Assembly (NCBI GenBank): GCA_019915015.1
Contig: JAHBBC010000019.1
Location: 124,001-188,000 of the forward strand
Length of the DNA stretch: 64,000 bases
Reading direction: 5' to 3'
Source of the DNA: Auriscalpium vulgare
Taxonomy: Eukaryota > Basidiomycota > Agaricomycetes > Russulales > Auriscalpiaceae
Under the pieces are notes generated by a model. That model was not told the DNA's origin and made no database searches. It saw only the letters and a list, made by a program, of their open reading frames with translations. A program made the position numbers and the translations under genes. This document shows, piece after piece, positions 53,541 through 62,661 of the stretch (the first letter of the stretch is position 1; each line of letters opens with the position of its first letter).

Positions 53541-54527
53541 ATGTCAACCAAGGAGATCGGACAGAAGCCGGACAAGTACGATGGAGCTCGAAGCAAGTTC
53601 AGAGCGTTCAAGAACAGCTTCATGATCTATGCAGCCATCAACGACGTCATCTACGATAACGACAAGAAGAGGAACGGCTTACTCTTCACCCTCCTCACTG
53701 GAGCAGACATGGACAACTGGAAGGAGACGATGCAGGAAGAAGCGGTACTCAGAACCTCATCAGCGGTGATATTGACGGAGAAGCTCCTTGAGATACTGGA
53801 GCAAGAGAGAGGCGCGCAGAAGCCGAAGGAGACCGCATTCCGCGAACTCCAAGAACTCAAGCAGAACGCTTGGGAAGTCGACACCTATATCACGACCTTC
53901 AAAGGACTCCAACGCATGGCAGGCCTAGATGATTCCATGTCCACCCTGGAATTCTTCAAGCGCGGTCTGAACCACGCGCTTTATCAATCGGTGCTCAGCC
54001 GAGAGAAGAAGATGCCAGAGACACTAGGCCTATCCAAGAACACGAGAGGCACGGAGATCCCGGAGACAGGATGGTTCCATTGTGCCCTAGAGGCCGAGAA
54101 CATGGACCGCGAGACCTTCTACAAGAAGGAAGGACACTACCCCAAAGGAGGGCAGAACAAGAAGAGCAACTCAAGCTCTAACGACTATCGCAAGAAACGC
54201 GATCCCGATGCTATGGACACAACCCCTGACAACGTCCCCTCGGTATACAATCGACGAGTCTTCCTTAGCCCTGACGAAAGGAAGAAGCTCATGACCGAAG
54301 GACGTTGCTTCCAATGCAAGCAAAAGGGCCACCTTATCGGAAAGTGCCCTGAAGCGACGAACGACAAAGGGAAGCAGAAGGAAAAGACGTCCTCGGCATC
54401 CACCAATTGGCGCAGCCGATTCCAGAAGGCTAGAGAAGCCAAGACGGAGGAAGCCAAAGACAAGGACAAGGAAGAGAAACCCCCAACATACGCTTCATTG
54501 TCCGACGACGCGAAGCTAGACGTCTGA
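53541..54527 (+). CDS. gag: Element H gag with CCHC zinc knuckle
   Basis: The ATG at 53541 follows a typical leader. The capsid-like region has KYDGARSKFRAFKNSFMIYAA and LKQNAWEVDTYITTFKGLQRM. A zinc knuckle CFQCKQKGHLIGKC lies at 54306-54347, and the tail is Lys/Glu-rich. The stop TGA at 54525-54527 is followed in the same frame by AMFNNMKDEEQEEFYEES up to a TAG at about 54610, so gag probably once ended later. TGA could arise from CGA by a CpG transition. The family is Ty3/Gypsy by gag type and by the protease segments downstream. Confidence 0.8.
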   Translation: MSTKEIGQKPDKYDGARSKFRAFKNSFMIYAAINDVIYDNDKKRNGLLFTLLTGADMDNWKETMQEEAVLRTSSAVILTEKLLEILEQERGAQKPKETAFRELQELKQNAWEVDTYITTFKGLQRMAGLDDSMSTLEFFKRGLNHALYQSVLSREKKMPETLGLSKNTRGTEIPETGWFHCALEAENMDRETFYKKEGHYPKGGQNKKSNSSSNDYRKKRDPDAMDTTPDNVPSVYNRRVFLSPDERKKLMTEGRCFQCKQKGHLIGKCPEATNDKGKQKEKTSSASTNWRSRFQKAREAKTEEAKDKDKEEKPPTYASLSDDAKLDV

Positions 54528-54740
54528 ACCCTTGTAGCAATGTTCAACAACATGAAGGACGAAGAACAAGAAGAGTTCTACGAAGAATCCATGAAACAGG
54601 ATTTTGCTTAGGCCCAAACCTGACGGCTTGGACGAGGGCCATATTCCATCGCTCTGTATTTGTACGCGGAAATCAGTCAAATTCCATGCGTTTTTCTATT
54701 CAACTACAGAGCGAACAAAGAGCCGAGATAGCAGCGTTGA
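54528..54740 (+). pseudogene. Element H gag end and protease start (segment 1)
   Basis: Holds the gag C-terminal extension. Then, in another frame, it reads SMRFSIQLQSEQRAEIAALI, the strand leading into the protease active site. D4a splits the coding sequence exactly at GTTGA (54740); the frame resumes at 60623. Confidence 0.7.
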
Positions 54741-55501
54741 TTACGATTACTCTTAATCGTTTCTTTCTCCAACAGGTCAGGCCAAAATGCGAACACATTA
54801 TAAGTCGCTTTAGGAAATAGATCCCACGGTCAAGTCGCGTCGTCCCAACTGCCTTTTTAGTAATTCTTAGCTAAACAGGTCCTGCCCTAAGTGTTGCAGG
54901 CTCTTTGCACTTCAAATAATACTAGTACTGCATGTAGTTTTGCTGTTGGCTCTAACTTCTTCAATCAGTCGAATGAAAGGAGCTTCCCGTGCTACAACTA
55001 CTTTCAATCATTTCTTTCTCTAACCAGTCAGGTCAAAAAGTGCACATCAGGAAAGTCACAAAAGGAAATAGATAGTTGCGTTGTCCCACCTGTCTAACTC
55101 AATAATTCTTAGGTAAGTAGCTTCTGCCTAATGTCTTTCCACATCTTTGCGCTTCAAAAGACGCTCGTGTCTGCGAGTTACGATTACTCTTAATCGTTTC
55201 TTTCTTCCATCAGTCAGGCAAAAAAACGCACGCATCAGAAAGATCGCTTTAGGAAATATGTCCCAAAGTTCGGACCAAAGTCAAGTCGCGTCGTCCCACC
55301 TGCCTGATTGAGTAATTCTTCTGTAAGTAGCTTCTGCCCAATGCTTATTCACATGTTGTGCTTCAAAAGACACTCGTGTCTGCGAGTATTTTGTGTTTTG
55401 CAAGCTAACTAGAACAGATATGCATATGATTCGAATTGTTCTGTGATAAGAAAAAGAGGCCCCATAGTTGCCATTTTTGGTAAAATGTTCCCACGGATGG
55501 T

Positions 55502-55573
55502 GTAGAGAAAGATGACGTAGTTATCGAGTGCATGCTGCCAATTGATCCGGTTTGCTACGTCATCTTTCTCTAC
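55502..55573. repeat. Perfect 19-bp-arm hairpin of D4b
   Basis: GTAGAGAAAGATGACGTAG and its exact reverse complement, with a 34-nt loop. Confidence 0.85.
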
Positions 55574-55627
55574 TCCGGCTACTACGATACCCGGGCCCAA
55601 TTGTTTTATTGTTAAAAATATGCATAC

Positions 55628-55706
55628 AGGGGTAGTTGAACCAACAGCACCAGTCAATAGCTTACATAATGTAGTTCAAGAGCGTTAACCACTACACCAC
55701 AAGGCT
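55628..55706 (-). other. tRNA-like module in D4b
   Basis: Minus-strand A box within GTGTAGTGGTTAACGC and B box GGTTCAACTACC. No acceptor stem. Confidence 0.55.
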
Positions 55707-58604
55707 ATACATATATAGCACTTGCTTATAGTCTGTATCAACCTTCCATCTCACCCTGCCCTATAATACATTTTGCTCTTTCAATCAGTGTTTTCCCTGA
55801 TACAATGCACACATATTATATATCATCAGAAAGCTACAATAAATGCACAGACAATGGTAAGAGTACTGGAGTCTGCAGGAATTGTGATGTATTAGCCAGT
55901 GCATATTTACCACCTGTGTGTAGACCCAGGTCTACCAAGTGCAGTCACATGGCTGATGATACGCTCCGCTCCGCGCTGATGGACATGACCAGGTAGTAGG
56001 GCGGAATGCGTAACGTACTATCACCAATCCCTAGAGCGCTGCAGAGATGTCGGTGTGTGTGCAAGCGAGCGTCAGGAGTCCCGGAGTAAGCAACGACCGT
56101 CTCCGATCAAGCGTACTGCGATCCGATCGAGAGCGCAGTGGCTACAAGGCGATCGATCGACTCTCTGACCGATCGGAAAGCAAGACTTCAACGTGCGACG
56201 TCGGAAGGCTGCGACACAACTGCGATCGAGGACTCGGGCAAAGGGCAACAACGATGGAACAAGATGAGAGCGATAAGACGGGAGGCGAGAACTAAGGCTG
56301 AGGCGATGACTGAGGTTTAGGCGCGAGCGCAGTTAACCGATGTTGACCGCTATACGATACGACGAAGACGAGAGTGCACGACTTGTGCTCGGAGTGATGA
56401 GGGGGGAACGTAACTTGCATTGCACAGAGTATCCAATGACTATTTATACGTTGCGACGAGTACATTGCGTGTCCGATCGAGTAAATACGGAGGCATCGGA
56501 AAGACAAAAGAAAAGAAAGCGGTGTCATATCAAATGGTGCGGACAATGTGCGAGAGTCATGCGACGGTCAGACGACGAGGAACGAGGCTGGGGACGATGT
56601 CGAGCGAATGATCAGCGCTGTCAAAGGACAAAGGAAGCGGCACGGGAAACAATCTGCTCTGTCGTCGACTGTGGGAAACAGCATCGGGGAGTGCGGGAAT
56701 AGACAAGGTGCGCCATATCAAGCACGATAACGGCAGTCCGATGACGAGGACACGAGGATGCGCCTTCCAATCGCGAATGTTCGGAAAGCGACACTTCCGA
56801 TTCGTGGCGTGGGTGGTCGGCGCGTCGATTGCAAGGCGTGCATGGAGTCAGATTGGAGACGCGTGTTGCTAGGCGTTGGGATGTGTCGTAGGGGAGTCGT
56901 CAAGTCGAGGGCGCTGGGTCGGGGGACGTCGGAGCGATCGGGACAATGGTGCGGACAATGCGGTGGCGAACAATGGGTGACTGAGGCGGTACTCGGATGG
57001 CGTGAGAGCACCGGCGTTGCGTAGCGCCGAGCATGGCTGTCGTGCGACCAGGCGGTGCGCATCTGATGGAAATCTGATGCGTCGTGACAGGCATGGGAAA
57101 TACTGTGCTGGCGGGCGTGTGGCGGTGGGGCGTGCGGTGGGGCGCTTAGTGCAAGCAGCGTGGGAGTCGGCGGGGCGTTCCGATCATGGTGCAGGAAGGC
57201 CGAGATCACGTGACCGAGGACTTGGTCGAAAATGCGAAAAGACAGTCGAGATCCCCTCTCAGCGCGGGACGAGGCTTGTCAGCACTGCGAGGCAATCATT
57301 CACCATTGTTTGCACTTTTGACAAGTTGACAGTCACGTGATTCAGGAGGTCGGAGAGTCGCACAGACGAGCTCCCACCACCTATTTAGTGTCTCCCAACG
57401 CTCACAAGATCAGAGCCAGAGTTCTAACCGTTGGAGTCTCGTAGGGCATTCGCGTGATCGGAATCATACCTTGGACACCACACTCAGACCATCGACTCAG
57501 TCACACACCGCACACGCAGTCATTCGACCACTCACACATTGTTTTGACTGTAACCCTACAACCTTGACTCAGAGCACAGCATCTCGGGCCACAGCTGTTA
57601 CAACTTGGCGGGATTTCATAGGAAATTTCAATCATCGAGATCGTTGTTAGAACATGTGCGCCACACCGCTCCGATAACTCTGTGACTGCCGAGTATATTA
57701 ACAGTCACGCCATTGTTGTCCAACCATGTCCAGCTCAGCTCTCAAGCTCATGCTGCATTTCTCTGATCCCGATTGTTCTGTGATTGCGCCAGCATTCCAA
57801 TTATTGCTCCACTGCTCCGACGGTCGCACACACCATTCCAGTGCATTCCTCTGAGCATTTGCAGTGTTACAACATTGCAGCACACTTGCCTGTGACCCCC
57901 TTGCATATCGGAGCGCATCCTAAGTATTGCTTGCCACGTTTCCATTGTCTTCTATTCAATTCATATTGTCTTGTCCCATATTGTAGGACATTTCTCGCAG
58001 ACTTCTTGACAGCACAGATTATTTCCCATGTGCTTGCACTGCCCCTCACTTGTCTCTTCATCTTCAATGGTCATACACGCAGTATGTGATCCCTCAGTCA
58101 CTTGCACCATATGTTCTTACATCTGGACTGCTGTTGACAATTCTCCAAACACTCTCGCATTCTGATCATCACCTCCAATCACACACCCTACACATATATA
58201 AAACACTTCCCTGACACTTGCTCATACACATCACAATATCCTCGTGAGTGCTCTAGTAGGGATCTGGTTTCAGACACATTAGTAATTACATGTGGGTGCC
58301 CATCACCGCAGCTTTGCCCTAAGATCCCAATGCAGTCACAGACTTGCTTGCCTGCATATCTGCAATATATCCAAAAGTATATAACTACATCAGGTAGTCG
58401 TTTGTATATTGGATGGCCAAGCCCCCCTCCCCCCCAAATAATTAAGAGTAATTGTACTGCCATGTGTGCATTGGCCCATTAACCCCAAGTATTTTATGTT
58501 TTCCAAGCTAACTAGCGCAGATATGCATATAATTCCAATTGTTCTATGATCAGAAAAAGAAGCTCCTGGATTTCTATTTTTGGTAAAAAGTTCCCACGGC
58601 TGGT

Positions 58605-58665
58605 GTAGAGAAGCATGACGTAGTTTTCGAGTGGTTGAGCCGGTTTACTACGTCATGCCTCTCTA
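58605..58665. repeat. GACGTAG hairpin of D4a with compensatory changes
   Basis: Arms AGAGAAGCATGACGTAG and CTACGTCATGCCTCTCT. Relative to D4b, two adjacent pairs are changed on both sides (AG:CT to GC:GC), so pairing is kept. Confidence 0.7.
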
Positions 58666-58719
58666 ACCCGGCTACTACAATACCCGGGCCGAATATCTAT
58701 ATTATTAAAAATGTGCAAA

Positions 58720-58793
58720 GGGGGGGAATTGAACCTACAACCCATTGCTTACACAATACGATATAAGAGCATTAACCATTAGACTACAGTGCA
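58720..58793 (-). other. tRNA-like module in D4a
   Basis: Minus-strand A box within TAGTCTAATGGTTAATGC and B box GGTTCAATTCC. Confidence 0.55.
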
Positions 58794-59150
58794 GTGGGTA
58801 TAGTTAAGCTGTGTATAGTCTATACCAACATTATCTTGACTCTTGCTCTACAATACATTTTGCTCTTCTCATCACTTTCTTTTCCTTTCCCCAATACAAT
58901 ATATACATATTATATATCTGTAGAATGGTAAAATTAATGTAAACACAATGGCCAGGATCCCAGAGTCTGGATCATTTGCAAAGTACGAGACATTTTTATA
59001 TTGCTCACCTGTGTTCAGATCATTTGATTATGTGAGCAATATGCAAAGTGGTATGTTGATACACCTTGCTCCGCTGATATGCTTCGAACATAGTGATATG
59101 CCTCCTACGTGGGTGGCTACCATGTACACTATTCTGATGCACGTACTGCT

Positions 59151-59720
59151 TCAATTCCGTGAGGGACCCTCCGGGCCCACTCGGTGTACTCCGCGGGGAC
59201 CCTGCGGAGTCCCGCACGCCATGCACCCCGCCGGCTCAGGTGCACCCAGCCATTGCTGGAGCGGCTGGAGCTCGCGCGCAGCGCACGAGATGTCGCGAGG
59301 TCCTCGCGGGAGCTGACAGGCCAAACACCGTCCACGCTGCCGCCACCTGCGCCCCGCGGGGACCCTGCGCACCCGCAAGGACCCTGCGTGCCATGCGTTG
59401 AGCGAACAACGAGCCGGCGGAGTCCCTCGGGAGAGCAATGGTGAGTGCCGCTCGACTCCTGCGGCGCGGGGTTCTGTTGGTTGCGCAGGACCCCTGCGTG
59501 GGCGGACGGCGGCTGCATCGACGGTGCCGCTGAGCCCCCGCCACGCACGGTCCTGGCGGCTCCCGCAAGGACCTCGCGGCGTCTCATGCGCTGCGCACGA
59601 GCTCCAGCCGCTCCAGCAATGACTGGGCGGGTCTGCGCCTGCGGGGTGCATGTGGGACTCCGCAGGGTCCCCGCGGAGTATACCGAGTGGGCCCGGAGGG
59701 TGCCCCACGGAACTGAAGTC
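59151..59720. repeat. GC-rich foldback element
   Basis: Arms of about 150 bp (59151-59300 and 59575-59720) are imperfect reverse complements, sharing CCTCCGGGCCCACTCGGT and CATTGCTGGAGCGGCTGGAG. Iterated GGACCCTGCG-type motifs lie between them. Base composition contrasts sharply with AT-rich D4a around it, so it is a later insertion. No clean target duplication found. Open frames on both strands reflect high GC, not coding. Confidence 0.7.
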
Positions 59721-60622
59721 TCTTGATGCACTGCGGCGCTTATGCAGCAGCTCCTATCTTCACCAGGTATCCCCAATGCTATCACTTTCACTCACCCACT
59801 CACACGACAGCTAGCTCTGTAGCTGTTTGCACAGTAGCTCCATGCAGTTTGCCTGACGCTCGCTCACACTTGCACATTGTCAGATGACGTTTGCCACAGT
59901 CTTGCAATATTTGCCCAAGGTCGCACCAACTCGCTATATATTTAGACAAGCTGGCACACACTCGCAGTCAATACCACAGCTTTGCCCTAGCATCCCTATG
60001 CAGTTGCATCACCTGTCCGCACGCAGCCAGCCACATTACCGCATGGCTCACCCAACTCACCCAAGCATCTAGAGCAGTCCACCAAATGCAATGCATAGCC
60101 CTTGAATCTTGGCCCTCTATCACCGCATCTGACTCAAGGATGCTATGCAGAAAATTGCAACACAATCATACAGCTGTCCTTGCAAGGACTACAAAGCATG
60201 GTGCACCCTCCTCAACTAGCATGTGGCCACGGGGAGGATTTGCCCCCTTGTTGAGTCCCTAGGTGTTGCCCGCCTTTATCATCCTGAAGGCAGACTTCAC
60301 CACCCTCCCACAGGAGGTGAACAACTACAGTGTGCTCAATGCCAAAACTGTCCCAGACTCTTACCCCTTTCGTGTATTGAGAATATCCTCACTGATTCCA
60401 CAAAGGGGAAGAAGATCTGGGGTAAGAAGGACATAACAAACTTGTTCTTCCAGACAAGACACGTGTTAACCCAAACAACATCTACCTTATGGCTGACACA
60501 ACGCCTTTGTTGATAATCTGTAATTCAGTCTATCTTCAAATCAAGAAGATACCTGCCCTCCTCCCTCCCAACGATTAAGAGTAATTGTACTGCCATGCGT
60601 GCACTGGCCATTTCACACCAAG
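59721..60622 (+). other. Right part of D4a, no gene
   Basis: Low-similarity family sequence ending with the internal ATIR copy (60571-60592), the terminal hairpin GCCATGCGTGCACTGGC and CCAAG. Confidence 0.5.
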
Positions 60623-60742
60623 TCAATAGTGGTGCTACCGCAAACTTCTTGCATCAGAAGCTGGTAGACCGCTATAAGATCCCTGCTCAAGAACTTCCGC
60701 GACCCATCACGGTCAGAAATGCGGATGGAACGCCCAACAAAA
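60623..60742 (+). pseudogene. Element H protease active-site segment (segment 2)
   Basis: Reads NSGATANFLHQKLVDRYKIP ... ITVRNADGTPNK. This is the retroviral-type aspartic protease flap region with the active-site Asp replaced by Asn (NSG for DSG; a G-to-A change in the codon). F interrupts it after A60742. Confidence 0.75.
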
Positions 60743-62139
60743 CTTGGGGTCAGTGGCCATTGCAAGCATGGCAGTACAATTACTATAATCATTCTTATTA
60801 TATCTAGTTTTCTTACATATTTTATGTGATAACAACAGATGCTAAGCCATTATATTCTCTACTTACTGTATTAGGCTCAGTTCAATTATAGCTATGACAC
60901 ATGCTGTTAGGTTTCTATAAATAGAGCACAGGCTCTAGTATGGCTGTATGTGGAACTAGAATTGTGATGTGTGACATATGCTGGTATATATTTTGTGGGG
61001 TACTTCATGTACTCCACCTGGTGCTAACAGATCCCACCTATATAGTTTTGACTGAGCATGCTCAGCGAGAGACTAACAAACGTCCATCTATAATTCTGAC
61101 AGCTCAATGACTTTGTAAGGTCCAGAGAGGTAATCTATGCTGCATGGGAGCTTCATCTACTCTCATAAAGTCTGGGAGACGCAGTGAAAGATATATGGCA
61201 AAATATTCATTCAAAAGACAAAGAGAAGATAAAATGTATGCAGTTCCAACAGAATATTGCTTGAATTTATTACATACTGTTGCATAAGTGTACCTTTGAC
61301 CTACCTAAAAATGGTAAAAATCACACAAATAGAGTTGGTACATTGACTTATTATACTGAGGAATTATGATCATTTTACAATGGCAATTGACATATTAACT
61401 CTATATATGCTGTATATGAAGTGATAAACATCTGAAATGAAGGCTATACAACCCTCATGTAGACTCATGTAATACATGATAAAATAGAGCTGATTTTTAG
61501 GAGTCCAGTGATACCAAGATTGTCCTGATTGAATAAAAATTGGCCAAGATATGGTCTGCTCTGAACCCGTGGGAATAATATACCATCTTTGGTCCTACCT
61601 CGGGTATCTACGGCCATCCAGGTGTCGCACTTTCACAAGTGCGACACCTGGATGGCCGTAAACACCCGGGTGGCCATTCCTATGCCCATATATGGTAACT
61701 CAAATGGCAACACATACATATATACCTTTTGAAGCTGCTTCAAAGGATCTTCTACATTGTCATAGGCTATTCTATGAGGTCCCTTCATATCCTAGTCCCC
61801 AGGTCCCAGATAGGGTACATTTCGAGTACCGTGGGAAAGTAATACCAAAAATAGTAAGTATGAACACTTGCTTTGTCAACTTAGATCACTCAAAATCATG
61901 CTCATATCCTGTACTCATTGGCCCAGAAATTGCAAAATACTGGTGTAAACGCAACACTTTTGATGGTTCATACATGCAAGAGACCTAGGAATCAAAGCTG
62001 ACTGAGATATACCATATTAGGCAGGTGTCACGACGCGACTTGACCGTGGGAGCCAACTTCCTAGAGCGACTCATAAAAATGTGCGACAAAAAACCTGACC
62101 TGTGGATTAAATTAAATAAAACGATTATAGTAATCGTAA
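60743..62139 (-). mobile_element. F: divergent TTACG/CCAAG-family member in reverse orientation
   Basis: The left edge is A | CTTGGGGTC and the right edge is ...AGTAATCGTAA | T. Near the right edge the complement of the family block is present (ACGACGCGACTTGACCGTGGGA region, 62030-62060, then GACCTG), so it belongs to the same family as D1-D4. Its terminal repeats carry TATA where D copies carry CTCTT, at both ends. Removing F rejoins the H protease frame (N-K-M-G-V-V-T-K). 1397 bp, no ORF, no tRNA-like module recognised. A near-perfect hairpin lies at 61610-61659. Confidence 0.82.
61610..61659. repeat. Perfect 23-bp-arm hairpin inside F
   Basis: ACGGCCATCCAGGTGTCGCA... pairs exactly with ...TGCGACACCTGGATGGCCGT over 23 bp, with a 4-nt loop (TCAC). 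Pairing extends imperfectly about 9 bp further on each side. Confidence 0.9.
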
Positions 62140-62661
62140 TGGGCGTAGTCACGAAGTACGTCGAGATGGACTACTCCATGGATGAACATCAAGGACGAGC
62201 ACGATTACTGGTCACGGAACTCGGGCAAGAAAACATTATCCTTGGTCTTCCTTGGTTGCAGAAGAACAACCCACACATCGACTGGAATCAAGGAACAATG
62301 CAATTCGAGTGATGCCCGCCGATTTGCCAGATGAAGACCTCCAACTGGGGGTCTATTGCGATCAAGATGATCGAAAAGAAGGCTGGACGACGACAGCGCA
62401 TCCAGCGGATGAAGGAAGCCTTTGTACACCGAATGGAGACAAAGGCGCAGACAGAACAAGGAGCGGAAGAATTCCTGCGAGGATATTTCGCTGAACAAGG
62501 ACTCGACACAATCGATGTCGAAGAGGACGACGAAATCTACTGGAACCCAGGGTACGGAGGGACGGAATGCACAGAAGAGACCCTCAGACGAACAACCCCG
62601 GCGCAGCAGATGGCGGAACAAGCAGCGGACAAGACAGCCAAGACATTTGAAGAAATGGTAC
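62140..62661 (+). pseudogene. Element H protease end and start of pol (segment 3)
   Basis: MGVVTKYVEMDYS ... TELGQENIILGLPWLQKNNPHIDW is the C-terminal half of the protease, with the ILGLPWL second signature. After a stop at 62312 and frame changes, the reading MKEAFVHRMETKAQTEQGAEEF ... DKTAKTFEEMVP resembles the linker just before reverse transcriptase. Similarity stops at about 62661. RT, RNase H and integrase are absent from the window. Confidence 0.75.

Larger units (their letters stand above)
55178..58489 (+). mobile_element. D4b: TTACG/CCAAG-family repeat nested in D4a
   Basis: 3312 bp from TTACGATTACTCTTAATCG to ...AACCCCAAG. Flanks TGTCTGCGAG | TATTTTATG rejoin to the sequence seen uninterrupted in other copies (for example 55378-55390 and 48057-48070), proving a precise insertion without target duplication. 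Contains a perfect 19-bp-arm hairpin (55502-55520 / 55555-55573), a tRNA-like module (55628-55706), and internal inverted modules (56020-57180 versus 58210-58270 in part). Confidence 0.88.
54741..60622 (+). mobile_element. D4a: TTACG/CCAAG-family repeat inserted in H protease
   Basis: Left end TTACGATTACTCTTAATCG, right end ...CACACCAAG. Removing it rejoins GTTGA | TCAATAGTGG, which reads A-A-L-I-N-S-G-A-T-A-N-F, so there is no target duplication. It contains a partial second copy of its own left-terminal block (about 55005-55110), the nested copy D4b, a hairpin (58605-58665), a tRNA-like module (58720-58793) and a GC-rich foldback (59151-59720). Net length without D4b is about 2.57 kb. Confidence 0.85.

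Noticed and set aside
59129..59791. Long open frames on both strands in the foldback
   Set aside because: Explained by very high GC and inverted symmetry.
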